NCBI GenBank assembly: GCA_020849935.1
Contig: JADZFJ010000212.1
Location: forward strand, 1-16,508
DNA from: Crocinitomix sp.
GTDB lineage: Bacteria > Bacteroidota > Bacteroidia > Flavobacteriales_D > Crocinitomicaceae
Direction of reading: 5' to 3'
DNA length: 16,508 bases
Shown here: piece by piece, positions 1-9,209 of the stretch
Layout: each line of letters starts with the position of its first letter
How positions within the stretch are numbered: position 1 is the stretch's first letter
The notes under the pieces: model-generated
What the model was told of the DNA's origin: nothing
Database searches by the model: none
What the model saw: the letters and a program-made list of their open reading frames with translations, nothing else
Program-made: the position numbers and the translations under genes

Positions 1-23
1 CCAATTAAACTCTGAAAAACAGC

Positions 24-325
24 ATGTTATTATTTTTGAGTAAAAAAAGTGCGGAAAACAGGAAAGAAAACAACAAACAAAAAATATTAACCACTGTTTT
101 AACGATCGCACATAAGCAACTAGTTGATGAATGGGAAGAGCACAAAAATTAGATAGAAGAGTTAAAATCTGATGGTTCTTCAAGAGTTTATTAAGAACAT
201 GAAAGAGCAAGTTTTGAAGACAAAATATCCCTCAAGGTACTGAATCAATTCTTGATGAAGATATCCGTCAACTTGCAAAAAGAATTGCCTCACATTTCAA
301 ATGGCAAATCGATTGGAATGAATGA
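24..325 (+). pseudogene. Decayed small gene of about 100 codons, family unknown
   Basis: From ATG at 24 the forward frame reads 42 codons (beginning MLLFLSKKSAEN, ending LVDEWEEHKN) to TAG at 150-152. The same frame continues with a protein-like segment (IEELKSDGSSRVY), meets TAA at 192-194, and goes on with EHERASFEDK. Near 219-233 the sense continues in another frame with NIPQGTESILDEDIRQL, then a stretch ending FKWQIDWNE, and stops at TGA 323-325. The composition is charged and helix-like throughout, as expected of a small soluble protein. Two in-frame stops plus one frameshift suggest an eroded gene. I do not recognise the family. It converges on the leftward gene ending at 360. An alternative is chance coding potential in AT-rich intergenic DNA, or sequencing errors in an intact gene. 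Confidence 0.55.
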
Positions 326-359
326 TTTAATAAAAATCTAACCAAAAAAAAAACAATCC

Positions 360-1148
360 CTACTTCAAATCCAAATCATAAATATCCCCTGACCTAACAC
401 CTTTGCCAAAAAGGTAGCTGACAGAAAAATGAAAATGGCGATATGGTTTGGTTTCACCTGTTTGAACGCTTGAACGGTAAGGTAAGAGCCCATAATTATA
501 ATAAGCATTAATTCCAATGCGGTCAAATTCAATTCCTACACCTCCTCGAATGCCAAAATCAAGGTTGTTTAAGCCAGTTTTGGAAGTTCCATCGGTAAGT
601 AGATAGGACGACGCTGGTGGTAAAAATCCTGCAATGGTTCCTGTTGGGTCAAGGGCTGCGAAGTCAACTACTTGTAAAACTGGGATGTTGGTGGTTTGTT
701 CCGTTTGTGTGCGTGCAAACACCATATAACCTACGTAAGGACCAAGAAAAGCGTTAAATTTATCGTAATGAAAGGTTCCTAAAATGGGAATTTCTACGTA
801 AAATTGGTTCACTTTTGATTTGGTTTTGTTGTAAACACTCAAATCTAGGTTATCCCCACCTAAAAAATCTTCTAAGCCAAATAAGTTTAGAATACTGGTA
901 TCCGCGGTTGAATTAAAATGCGTTTTTTGAGTGAAAAAAGCGCCCGCGCGGAGTCCAAAATAATCGTTTAAATTATACGTAGCCACACCGCCTAAATGAA
1001 AGGTTGGTTTAAAACTTGTCCCAAAAGTGTCGGTTTGTGTGGGGATTGTATTCACCCCAAACTCAGGACCAAAACCCCATTTTTGAGCGGAAATTGAGTG
1101 TGACACACAAAAAAGTAAAGTCACTAAGATTGATTTTGTAACAGTCAT
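360..1148 (-). CDS. Outer-membrane beta-barrel protein (PorT-like type)
   Basis: Predicted 262-residue exported protein. The start at 1148 is chosen because it opens a clean signal peptide (MTVTKSILVTLLFCV, cleavage after SAQ near residue 22). An upstream in-frame ATG at 1193 would add 15 non-hydrophobic residues and run into the preceding gene. The mature part begins with GFGPEFGVNT and shows alternating amphipathic strands rich in Gly and aromatic residues (YFGLRAGAFF, AFLGPYVGYMVF, GIRGGVGIEFDRIGINAYYNYGL written in part), ending in a terminal strand HFHFSVSYLF. This is the pattern of the Bacteroidota outer-membrane beta-barrel domain (PF13568-like). The start lies 2 bases after the stop of the large secreted-protein gene, so translation is probably coupled. 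Inference: it may anchor or assist that protein at the outer membrane. No enzymatic function is suggested. Confidence 0.75.
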   Translation of the reverse strand: MTVTKSILVTLLFCVSHSISAQKWGFGPEFGVNTIPTQTDTFGTSFKPTFHLGGVATYNLNDYFGLRAGAFFTQKTHFNSTADTSILNLFGLEDFLGGDNLDLSVYNKTKSKVNQFYVEIPILGTFHYDKFNAFLGPYVGYMVFARTQTEQTTNIPVLQVVDFAALDPTGTIAGFLPPASSYLLTDGTSKTGLNNLDFGIRGGVGIEFDRIGINAYYNYGLLPYRSSVQTGETKPYRHFHFSVSYLFGKGVRSGDIYDLDLK

Positions 1149-1150
1149 AA

Positions 1151-4100
1151 TTAGAAATTTGTTGTATTTACCGTGCGAAGGGCACCATACCATTTAATTA
1201 TTTTTTCACCCACACCTGGCACGTCTATGTGAACAATGTACATCCCACTTGCAATAGGTATTTCTTGGTAATTTTTTAGCGTCCAATCTACATATGTCAA
1301 GGCATTGTCTTTTTGGATGGTTTTTACCAAACCTCCATTCATGTTAAAAATGTTTATTTCACAGGTTTCCGGAAGGTTGGTAATTTTTACCCGCGAATCA
1401 ATAGGCGTTGTTTCGTAAGTCGAATAGGCATAATACGGATTGGGTACAATTTTTATTTGATCCAATGCCGCAATGGCTTGTTGGTTTTGATTGTACTGGG
1501 TATGAATGCCATTGGTGGTAAAACGATAGGCTGGTAATCCATCATTAATTCCTGTATAAACTTGTGTTTGATACGGATGATTTACTCGCATTTGCATTCT
1601 CAAATCGGAGGCAAGGATTGTCTGATCTTGTGCCAATAATGGAGCTACAATCCACGTACAATTTTTCCAAGCGGTGATATAATTGGAGGCGTTTTCTTCC
1701 GATAATTTTTCATGCAGCCAATTTCCGTTGTCATAACCCGGCATTCCGCTGTCATCCACATTGATTCCAAAAACATAAATAAAATGTCCTCCACCAATGG
1801 TTGGTTCGCCAAGATAAGTGCTTAACTCGCTCGTTGGATTCCACAACATATCGCGCCCATTTGAACCATTGAGCCAAGAGTTTTCTCCAAACGCCATATT
1901 TAAACGTTCACCAGTTTCAACGTCAATGACGTAGCCCGGAAACCAACTCATGCCAGTGCCAGCTATTTCTTTTCCGTTGATGTCTTTCGAGCTAGATTTA
2001 CGCAATTTCATGATGGATGAATTGCCAATATTTTGATCGTTTAAATGCCCCGTTTCTATGACTGGACATTGGGTCCATTTTGTTTGGTCGCGCGTAATCA
2101 CAATATCAATTCCATGCAAATCGCCAAAACTTGATTTTGCTTGACTGGCAATAGGTGAATACCACGAACTTGGGTTTCCTGTCACCTCATCATAAGTAGC
2201 ATCAGGATAACCAATTGGCATTCCGATATATTCGCTTCCAGCCAATTTAAAAGGGCCAACAATTCCGTTTAGCAATCCTTCAAATTTTTGTTCAAAATCG
2301 ACATTTTTGTCTTTATAATAACATGGATTAAATGGAGTAGTGCCAAGACATTCTTCGGTAGTTGGTGTAAAAGATCCCGAACGAATCCAGTTGGTAGCAT
2401 TAAATTGATCCGAATCTTCGTTTCCAGTTAACCACCTATTAGAAGAATCCGCATAAACGATGCGGGCATTAATTGGGTCGGTTTGATAATTCAAATATCC
2501 ACCTGATTTATTGGTATAATAAGATTGAATAATTTCAACTGAAATTCCCCATTCAGGAATCAAGATATCACCAGCAAAATCAATCGAATTTTTGGAAAAA
2601 ACGGTGTCATTACTTCCCAAATTAACGAGGTACCAATCGGCTTCATCTAAATCATCTGGATCTTCGGCAGTAAAATATAGTTCAAAATCGTTTGCTGGGA
2701 GATTTAAGGGATCAATTACTTTAATTTGAATAGGTCCTGCACCCGTTTTATAGGTTAATTCGTCCAAACTTCCATTTGCTAAAATCGAGGTTTCAGATTC
2801 GTCTGAAATTTCGGTCCAATTTCCGCCGTTCCCCCAACCGTCAATGCGTGTGATCGGAATTTGATACCCATATCCCACCGAAGCAATGGTGCCGCCGTTT
2901 TCTGGATTGGGTGAATGTGGAATTCCCGCATACGAAATAATTTCACCCAACGCAGCTTTACGGCTGGATAAAAATGGCTTTTTCTGCCCATCGATGGCAG
3001 TGGGAACATCTGGATCGTATTTTTTATATTCATTGGATGCATAAGCAATCGCCATGTAATAATAGGTTTTAAAATTCACCAATTTCCGATCGCCAATAGC
3101 AAATAAATCTTCTTTGACACTGAATGAATGCCGAAGTCCTGTATTTTCACCTTCCACCATTACCGTAGGAATAGATGCACCAATTTCGTCATCGTATTCG
3201 TAATTCACCAAACGCGCAATAGAATCTTTTATGTCGCATTGATAAACTAAACGGGCTTTAGAAAGATCATACAATTGTGTAGGAGAAACTTCTTCATTTG
3301 CTAATTGATAAACTTGATATCCTTGAAAACTGTAAAAATTATCAAAGTCTTCGATTCCGCCTGGATTAATTAAAAAAGGATCCAATTCACGGTAATTTTC
3401 AGCAAAATTATTTGAATTTGATTCATTAAAAATGGAGATCACCAATTCGTTTTCTAATTCTTGTACAGATAATTGAGGTGCATGTGGACCATCCAATACT
3501 TTAAAGCAATTGTCAAACAATGCTTGTGCTTTATCATCCGCTTTTTGTAAAGCAATCACCGATTGAAAAGGATCTCCTGAAACAGATCTTGCCCAACAAA
3601 TTCCAGTGGTAATATTATTGACAGCACCCGGTTTCAGCACGAAAGGTCCTGAAGATTGAGCAAATCTTCGATCGTAAGGAACATTTCCCGCGGTTTGTTC
3701 TGTCCAAACGGCTTGCGGAACGCCTTCGGTTCCCCAACCTAAGGTATCCGTATCACCAGGAAACATGTAATTTGCTTTTACCGACGAAAGGGCATCCGGA
3801 TGACTTTGGTGGCCACTTCCTCCATAAACCAAAGGAGTTCCATCTTTCCAAAATCCGCTGAGGTAATTATAATAATCTTGCCCTGAAATTGGGTCGGTTT
3901 GGGCTGGAATTCCGCCTCCACCGGTATTATTGTAATACAAAAATCGGCGCATACCAAGACGTTCGTTGTCCACAATTCCATCCCCATATCCAATTCCTAA
4001 ACCGCTGTAAGGAATCCCTTTTTTATCAAATATTTCATCCAAGGATGTGCTCCCATCTACAAAAATTGGGTTATCCATATTGTCGTTATCCAAATAAGGT

Positions 4101-5164
4101 CCCTCAAAAAAATCTACCCCAGCCGAAGGTGGACTTGAACCATATCCCAAATATCCTCCTAAATTATCATCGTACGAATCGCCATTATAGCAATAGCCCA
4201 ACCCACGTGTAACATCACAACCCACATAATCATCGTTTGGATTTCCCAAAGCAGCATCGATAAATACGCCAAAATAGGTGTTGTACAAAGTTTGTGTCGA
4301 ACGATTGACCAATTCGTAATTGTAAAAAGTCATGTCGTTAATCTCATCATTGGTAGCAAAGGCAAAAGCTTGACATCTAATTTCCATGCCTAACGGATTG
4401 GCTCCTGTTTCTGTGTGGATATTTCCTTTGTCGTTCATAACCCACCAAACTGTTTGATCGCCAAATAAGGTCACTGTTCGGTCGGTGCGACAATTAATTT
4501 CTTTTTCAATGTCATACCAAGGATAATCCCCTTTTGTTGGTTCGTACGTGCCATTTTCATCGCGGTCGTAAAAAGGCGCTAAATAATAATCTTGTCCGAG
4601 TGCTGTATTTCCATGCGCTGGCCATTCAAGGATTGACAGGGGAATTTCATATTCTGGAAATTGAGTAGCTTGAATGTTTGTTCCATTTTCTGCATCCGCC
4701 AAACCAGCTTTAAACCAAGAGTCAAAAAGTCTTACTTCGTCTTGTGTCACCACAAAATGGCGATCGTATTTTTCACATTCAGATGGAACGATTTCAGCTT
4801 CACCCGTATTTGTTAGCGGACCTGTCCAATAATCTTGTCCCTCGCGGTAACGAACAGCAGCAATTTTTAATTGACCATTGATATCAATTCCTCCCAACCA
4901 AAGTGCTGAGGTAAATAAGGCCATGATGCCAGATCCTTTGGGGACTTCATATTGAGAGAGATTTTGACCAGCAATTTGCCATAAATTTCCTCCCGAATGA
5001 ATTAGTGCTTTTACATTGTTAAATTCCAAAAAAGTAGAGGCTGATGCAGGTGCACATCCTGCCGCACGATCGTCTCCAAGAGATCCAGTATGGCTTCCAG
5101 TGAGCGGTTGTGCTTGGCTGTAAATAGTTGCCAAGAATGCTATACAGAGAAATTTTATTTTCAT
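1151..5164 (-). CDS. Large secreted protein with T9SS type A-like C-terminal sorting region
   Basis: 1337-residue protein. The start at 5164 gives a good signal peptide (MKIKFLCIAFLATIYSQAQ); an ATG 11 codons upstream at 5197 would put a basic extension before it. After a Cys/Ala/Ser-rich stretch comes a conserved-looking N-region with ALWLGGIDINGQLKIAAVRY (about residues 86-105) and a calcium-loop-like DRDENGTYEP (about 200-209). The body is rich in Asp, Asn, Gly and Tyr and has no catalytic motif I recognise. The last 100 residues (about 1235-1337) begin IVPNPYYAYS and contain IASGMYIVHIDVPG, as in type A sorting/FlgD-like Ig domains. The chain then ends EKIIKWYGALRTVNTTNF instead of a short basic tail. 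Likely a cell-surface or secreted protein translocated by T9SS. It sits 104 bases after the gliding-type protein gene and directly before the beta-barrel gene. Role unknown. Confidence 0.8.
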   Translation of the reverse strand: MKIKFLCIAFLATIYSQAQPLTGSHTGSLGDDRAAGCAPASASTFLEFNNVKALIHSGGNLWQIAGQNLSQYEVPKGSGIMALFTSALWLGGIDINGQLKIAAVRYREGQDYWTGPLTNTGEAEIVPSECEKYDRHFVVTQDEVRLFDSWFKAGLADAENGTNIQATQFPEYEIPLSILEWPAHGNTALGQDYYLAPFYDRDENGTYEPTKGDYPWYDIEKEINCRTDRTVTLFGDQTVWWVMNDKGNIHTETGANPLGMEIRCQAFAFATNDEINDMTFYNYELVNRSTQTLYNTYFGVFIDAALGNPNDDYVGCDVTRGLGYCYNGDSYDDNLGGYLGYGSSPPSAGVDFFEGPYLDNDNMDNPIFVDGSTSLDEIFDKKGIPYSGLGIGYGDGIVDNERLGMRRFLYYNNTGGGGIPAQTDPISGQDYYNYLSGFWKDGTPLVYGGSGHQSHPDALSSVKANYMFPGDTDTLGWGTEGVPQAVWTEQTAGNVPYDRRFAQSSGPFVLKPGAVNNITTGICWARSVSGDPFQSVIALQKADDKAQALFDNCFKVLDGPHAPQLSVQELENELVISIFNESNSNNFAENYRELDPFLINPGGIEDFDNFYSFQGYQVYQLANEEVSPTQLYDLSKARLVYQCDIKDSIARLVNYEYDDEIGASIPTVMVEGENTGLRHSFSVKEDLFAIGDRKLVNFKTYYYMAIAYASNEYKKYDPDVPTAIDGQKKPFLSSRKAALGEIISYAGIPHSPNPENGGTIASVGYGYQIPITRIDGWGNGGNWTEISDESETSILANGSLDELTYKTGAGPIQIKVIDPLNLPANDFELYFTAEDPDDLDEADWYLVNLGSNDTVFSKNSIDFAGDILIPEWGISVEIIQSYYTNKSGGYLNYQTDPINARIVYADSSNRWLTGNEDSDQFNATNWIRSGSFTPTTEECLGTTPFNPCYYKDKNVDFEQKFEGLLNGIVGPFKLAGSEYIGMPIGYPDATYDEVTGNPSSWYSPIASQAKSSFGDLHGIDIVITRDQTKWTQCPVIETGHLNDQNIGNSSIMKLRKSSSKDINGKEIAGTGMSWFPGYVIDVETGERLNMAFGENSWLNGSNGRDMLWNPTSELSTYLGEPTIGGGHFIYVFGINVDDSGMPGYDNGNWLHEKLSEENASNYITAWKNCTWIVAPLLAQDQTILASDLRMQMRVNHPYQTQVYTGINDGLPAYRFTTNGIHTQYNQNQQAIAALDQIKIVPNPYYAYSTYETTPIDSRVKITNLPETCEINIFNMNGGLVKTIQKDNALTYVDWTLKNYQEIPIASGMYIVHIDVPGVGEKIIKWYGALRTVNTTNF

Positions 5165-5268
5165 ACGACGCAATTTAATAAAATTTTGAATAGGCAATTA
5201 CATCGGAATCAAACAAAAAATCGGAAAATTCTACCTCTCTTTTTTCAAAAGGATGGCTAGATTACTAT

Positions 5269-8200
5269 TTATTTACGCACTAATTGCACCGTTCCTTGTC
5301 CATCAAATGAAGTCCCGTTTGTTGAAACTGCTTCGTACACATAAAAGTAAACACCAGATACACAGTCATCCCCGTTTAAATCTGTACCATCCCACCCATC
5401 ATTTATCGAATTTAATTCAGCTACTTTTACACCCCATCTATTTTGAATAATACAATTGAAAGTTTGGATTCCAATCGTCTTAAATTCAAAGGTAAATTCG
5501 TCATTAATTCCATTTCCTCCTGGGCTAAAGATATTTGGTGCAACAAATTTTGGTTGGACATGCACGATAAGATTCTTACAGGTGGTGTCTGCGCAGCCAT
5601 TTTTATTGATTGCGATGAGACAAACCTCATAAATTTTCTCTCCCACATAACTTGTGTCTGGTTGATAGAAATAACTGTCCGTGATTTCCCAACTGGCGTT
5701 TGGATGATCGAGGTTCCAGAAAAATGTTGTATCGGCTAAAGGATCTCCTCCGTTGGTAAAATTTTCAGAAAGATTGGTAAAACTGGCCACTACTAATTCT
5801 GTTCCTTCCAAACTTGCATCCAATTGGTCAGAATTCACGCTGAATTCGGCTATTGGACTGATTGAATCTAAGACCACTACTTGTGTGAGTACGCATCCAT
5901 TATTGTCTATGACGCTAATTTCGTAATTTCCAGCATTTAGTCCTCCCCAAGTAGAACTTGTAGTGGTTGCACCCGTTTCTAAATTTTCCCATAAATAGGT
6001 GTAATCAGGCGTACCACCTGTGACCGCTGCAAACACCACCCCATTTCCTGACTGGTACCCATAAAGTCGACACATGGCAGGGGTTTTACCCAATTCAGAA
6101 AAAATCATTTCATCTGGTTGAGAAATGGTGAAATTAACATTATTGGCACAGCCATTTTCATCAGTTAAGAGCAAAACATAATCTCCAGCCGGCATATTAT
6201 ACGCCGAATCGACACCAATTCCGTTTGAACCAAAATAATTAGGAGTCCATACGTACGAAATATTCCCATACTCACCTTGCGCATTGTAGACAGAATCAAC
6301 CGTAGCAATTCCTGTTGCATCGCCAAAACACAGTGGGTCTATGGTAGATAAGGTAGCATAAATAGAGTCGGGTTGGAGCATTTCGAAAATTAAGGTATCA
6401 ATACAACCAAGGGCATCGGTCGCATAAACTGTATAAATTCCTGCCGTCATGGAATTAAAAGTCGCGCCTGGTGCGGGGTTTGTTGGTACCCATGTATATT
6501 CAATCGGTGCTTCACCTAAAACTACATCTACGGTCGCCGAACCGTCAGAAAATCCGTAACATGTCACGTAATTTGCTTCGACTGTATCTAATCCCATGTC
6601 ATCACCCGTAATTATTTCGATCTCTTGATAGAAGGCACATTCGTTAGAGTCTACCACCAAGATTTCATAAGTTCCTACACACAAATCTTCTAAAGTACCT
6701 GTTGGATTGATAGTTCCATTAAACTCATACACGTAAGGCGCAGCACCATCAACAGGTGACACAACAATAGAACCATTACACGCTCCTTCACAAGATTCAT
6801 CGACAGTAATTACGTCACATTCAATCGAATCTAATTCAAGAATTTCGATGGTAGCAGAGAAATAACAAGAGTCGATATCTAAAACAGTGAGCGAATAGGT
6901 GCCGGGACATAAATCGGTGTAAATTCCTGTGGCATTAATTTCACCATCTAAGTTGAAAATAAAAGGAGGAAAACCTCCTACAACCGAAATATTGGCTGTT
7001 CCGTTACAATCTGCATTACAAGTTTGGTTAGTAACATCGATGATTAATGAACCGGGAGCACCAATCAAGACTTCAATAGAATCCACTCGTGTGATAGTGT
7101 CACCAATGCCATTGTCCCATTTAACCGTTGCGGTGTACCATCCAGCACAAAGATCCGTCGCGGTTGGCGTTGTCTGACCACCAGGCATCCACACCACACT
7201 CGAAAATTCAAGTTCTGGGCAGTCACTTTCAGGAAGGATAGTGGCTGTTCCTTCGCAAAAACCACAAGGTTGTGGTGTCATTGAAAGGGATAAATCTACG
7301 AAGTCGTAATCCCAAGATTCAGCAAAGTTTTTACCCGAAGCAAACATTTGTTCTCGCGTAAAACGAATGTCATAACAGGTATCTTGTAATGAATACGATT
7401 CGATGTATTCCAAATCGTGGGTGTAAACGATCACGCTGTCTTCGGTACCCACATACACATTTCCACAAGGATCTGTGTCGATTCCACCGCAAAAAGCCAA
7501 ATCGCCGTATGGGGTTACATCCAAAGGAGTTACCTCTTCTGATCCTAATAAGGCTCCTGTAGTTTTGTTCCAACGATAAAGGAAATCTCCATCGTAGGTA
7601 TAAACATCTTGTGAAACAGCAATTCCGTTGTACCCATTTACGGAATACCATGTTGGCCCTTCGCCCGTCATTACTTCATGTCCTAAATACGCAATACACG
7701 AAATTTCTTTAAAGGTGTGGCTGGTTGGCGCTGCCCAAGCAATGCTAGTAGGATCAGCTAAATCAATCTTATACAGGGTATTATTATAAAGAGGAACTGC
7801 ATCTCCAGAGCAGAGCAAATAATAATATTCGCCTAACAAATCAATGTCTAATAATGTGGCATCTGTTAAATTGGGAGGAGAAGGCACCAAAGGTGCATAT
7901 TGAGAGCGCGTTGTTAAATCCCCATCAATAATCACAATGTGCGATTCTCTGGGCAATCCACCCGCACCAATCACTAATTTGTCAGTTGCAGGATTATAAT
8001 TTAGTCGCCATAATTCCCCGGGATCGTCGTCATCTGGATCTAGGTAAAGACTTGCTGTTACAATGCCCGCCGAATTTAAGCGCCATACGTCTTGAATCCC
8101 TAAAAAGATGGTCACAAACATGTAATAAGTATCACCGTTGTGCGGATTCATATCCATTCCACCATAAAAGGAGTTTAAAGCACCAGGACTTAACCATACC

Positions 8201-9090
8201 CATTCTAAAGTTCCCGTATTATCATAATGTGCAATTTCGTTTCCAATTTGACCGAGCACCGAACAATTTCCTTCAAAATCTGCCGCAACATCATACCCTT
8301 GTTGAACGTCGGTGAAAGGCAGGGCAGGCACCAACCAAGGGTCAATGATCAAGGTTTTGCTCTTGTCATAATTGTCTATAAAAAAACCAACTGTGTTTTT
8401 TGAACTAAGGACATAGTTAGTTTTAATTTTGGTGGTTGCGTTTTCTTCCCAAGCTGTTGGTGCAAGGTCTAAAAATGGATCTACCTGCGATTCGATATAC
8501 AGGTCGCCATTTTCATGGATGGAAACTGCGGCATCAAGAAATTGCAGTTGAATCTTTGCTGAGTTTCCTCCGGGGTGAACAATAAAATTATATTTCAAAC
8601 CACCGGTTTCTGGTAATTCAAATTTAAGGTCAATATTTGGGTAAATATTGTGGTAGGTTAATTCTTGAAACGTTGAAGCGAGAATTGTTTTTTCCGTATT
8701 TACCTTATCTTGAAAATTTATGGTGTGTTTATTCGGCGTACTTGGATTGATTTGAGCTGTAGCACTTGAACCTAGCCATTTCATTTGAAAATAGTGAATT
8801 TGAATTGGATTAAGTGGTTCGCCATGCTCCATTTTTTCATGTCGTTCTCTTAATTCTGTTCCTGATAATTTTTCTTTTTGACCTACAATTAATTGATCTT
8901 TAGCGAAATAAAAGTAATAATCACCATATCTTCCATGGAATAAAATTTCACTTTCAAAAAGGGGATCATACAAACCTTTATTTTCTGCAAACCCTAGATT
9001 TGAAAATGGTTTTTGCACCCAATGCGATTTTAGATCTTGAGAAAATCCAGTCCAACAAATCAGGAAGAATACAAAAAGTAGTACGCGCAT
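5269..9090 (-). CDS. Gliding motility-type surface protein: DUF7948-like, SprB-like repeats, T9SS type B sorting domain
   Basis: 1273-residue exported protein with signal peptide MRVLLFVFFLICWTGFSQ. Residues about 33-255 resemble the DUF7948 N-terminal domain of Bacteroidota surface proteins (FAENKGLYDP, KYNFIVHPGGNSAKIQLQF, IHENGDLYIES, then IIDPW). Residues about 256-605 look like a beta-propeller-like region with recurrent short strands and a DPDDDDPGE acidic loop near 351. Six SprB-like repeats follow (609-1075), then a PKD-like domain (1079-1178), and a gliding-motility-associated C-terminal sorting domain at 1182-1273 (APNIFSPGGNGINDEF, NRWGVKV, WDGTD, SGVYFYVYEA). Family knowledge: such proteins are exported by T9SS and act as adhesins or other surface filaments. 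It is the first gene of the leftward group. No start-proximal -7 box matches well; TATTTCGT about 40 bases upstream is the best, weak, candidate. Confidence 0.88.
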   Translation of the reverse strand: MRVLLFVFFLICWTGFSQDLKSHWVQKPFSNLGFAENKGLYDPLFESEILFHGRYGDYYFYFAKDQLIVGQKEKLSGTELRERHEKMEHGEPLNPIQIHYFQMKWLGSSATAQINPSTPNKHTINFQDKVNTEKTILASTFQELTYHNIYPNIDLKFELPETGGLKYNFIVHPGGNSAKIQLQFLDAAVSIHENGDLYIESQVDPFLDLAPTAWEENATTKIKTNYVLSSKNTVGFFIDNYDKSKTLIIDPWLVPALPFTDVQQGYDVAADFEGNCSVLGQIGNEIAHYDNTGTLEWVWLSPGALNSFYGGMDMNPHNGDTYYMFVTIFLGIQDVWRLNSAGIVTASLYLDPDDDDPGELWRLNYNPATDKLVIGAGGLPRESHIVIIDGDLTTRSQYAPLVPSPPNLTDATLLDIDLLGEYYYLLCSGDAVPLYNNTLYKIDLADPTSIAWAAPTSHTFKEISCIAYLGHEVMTGEGPTWYSVNGYNGIAVSQDVYTYDGDFLYRWNKTTGALLGSEEVTPLDVTPYGDLAFCGGIDTDPCGNVYVGTEDSVIVYTHDLEYIESYSLQDTCYDIRFTREQMFASGKNFAESWDYDFVDLSLSMTPQPCGFCEGTATILPESDCPELEFSSVVWMPGGQTTPTATDLCAGWYTATVKWDNGIGDTITRVDSIEVLIGAPGSLIIDVTNQTCNADCNGTANISVVGGFPPFIFNLDGEINATGIYTDLCPGTYSLTVLDIDSCYFSATIEILELDSIECDVITVDESCEGACNGSIVVSPVDGAAPYVYEFNGTINPTGTLEDLCVGTYEILVVDSNECAFYQEIEIITGDDMGLDTVEANYVTCYGFSDGSATVDVVLGEAPIEYTWVPTNPAPGATFNSMTAGIYTVYATDALGCIDTLIFEMLQPDSIYATLSTIDPLCFGDATGIATVDSVYNAQGEYGNISYVWTPNYFGSNGIGVDSAYNMPAGDYVLLLTDENGCANNVNFTISQPDEMIFSELGKTPAMCRLYGYQSGNGVVFAAVTGGTPDYTYLWENLETGATTTSSTWGGLNAGNYEISVIDNNGCVLTQVVVLDSISPIAEFSVNSDQLDASLEGTELVVASFTNLSENFTNGGDPLADTTFFWNLDHPNASWEITDSYFYQPDTSYVGEKIYEVCLIAINKNGCADTTCKNLIVHVQPKFVAPNIFSPGGNGINDEFTFEFKTIGIQTFNCIIQNRWGVKVAELNSINDGWDGTDLNGDDCVSGVYFYVYEAVSTNGTSFDGQGTVQLVRK
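5866..7266 (-). repeat. Array of about six SprB-like protein repeats
   Basis: Within the gliding-type protein, units of about 60-70 residues recur at 609-677 (divergent), 691-752, 767-826, 844-903, 921-989 and 1007-1075. Each has the pattern Cys-x(2-5)-G-x-A at the front, a hydrophobic strand ending in a Tyr/Phe-rich turn, a central loop, then L-C/A-x-G-x-Y-x-(I/L/V)-x-V-x-D and a late Cys (for example DLCPGTYSLTVLDIDSC and DLCVGTYEILVVDSNEC). The first three use an extra Cys in the DLC element, the last three replace it with M/L-x-A-G. This is the SprB repeat pattern (PF13573) of Bacteroidota adhesins. Unit sequences have diverged well beyond DNA-level tandem duplication. Confidence 0.75.
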
Positions 9091-9104
9091 TAAGTGTTTA
9101 TTTA

Positions 9105-9126
9105 CTTTAAAGAGACGTAATTTACG
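9105..9126. promoter_or_regulatory. Two short palindromes between divergent genes
   Basis: The 119-base divergent region holds CTTTAAAG (9105-9112) and, three bases on, the 11-base inverted repeat CGTAA-T-TTACG (9116-9126). They lie 15-36 bases before the start of the leftward surface-protein gene and 84-105 bases before the rightward lipoprotein gene. Position and symmetry suit an operator, but in AT-rich DNA such short palindromes also occur by chance. Confidence 0.25.
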
Positions 9127-9197
9127 AAATAAAGGTTGATTAATTTGCTAAATGTTGAAAGTAATTGTGAATTAAGTCGACGAAAGAGACCTAAACC

Positions 9198-9201
9198 GGA
9201 G
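9198..9201 (+). promoter_or_regulatory. Possible Shine-Dalgarno site of the DUF255 lipoprotein gene
   Basis: GGAG stands 8 bases before the ATG at 9210, a canonical spacing. It supports this start, and is notable because most starts in this window lack a purine-rich ribosome site, as is usual in Bacteroidota. Confidence 0.4.
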
Positions 9202-9209
9202 AAAAAAGT

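Noticed and set aside
150..194. Stop-codon readthrough or recoding in the left-edge gene
   Set aside because: TAA and TAG end other genes here normally, and a frameshift is also needed, so decay is simpler.
344..353. A10 run (T10 on the reverse strand) as a terminator for the leftward group
   Set aside because: No convincing GC stem precedes it on the reverse strand; the nearby GATTT/AAATC stem (324-338) lies downstream of the T run.
1149..1193. Longer start for the beta-barrel gene at 1193
   Set aside because: It would add 15 non-signal residues and overlap the preceding gene's C-terminus; the ATG at 1148 opens a normal signal peptide two bases after the stop.
3889..4212. Open frame opposite the large type A-like gene
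   Set aside because: His/Pro/Cys-rich translation lacking domain features, fully inside a strongly supported gene; same for the open frames at 7986-8315, 9718-10152 and 11261-11542.
5165..5197. Longer start for the 1337-residue protein at 5197
   Set aside because: Adds 11 residues with a basic start before the signal peptide; the ATG at 5164 gives a standard one.
5165..5268. Separate promoter for the type A-like gene
   Set aside because: The best match, TATTCAAA with TTTG 17 bases upstream, fails at three of the four final -7 positions.
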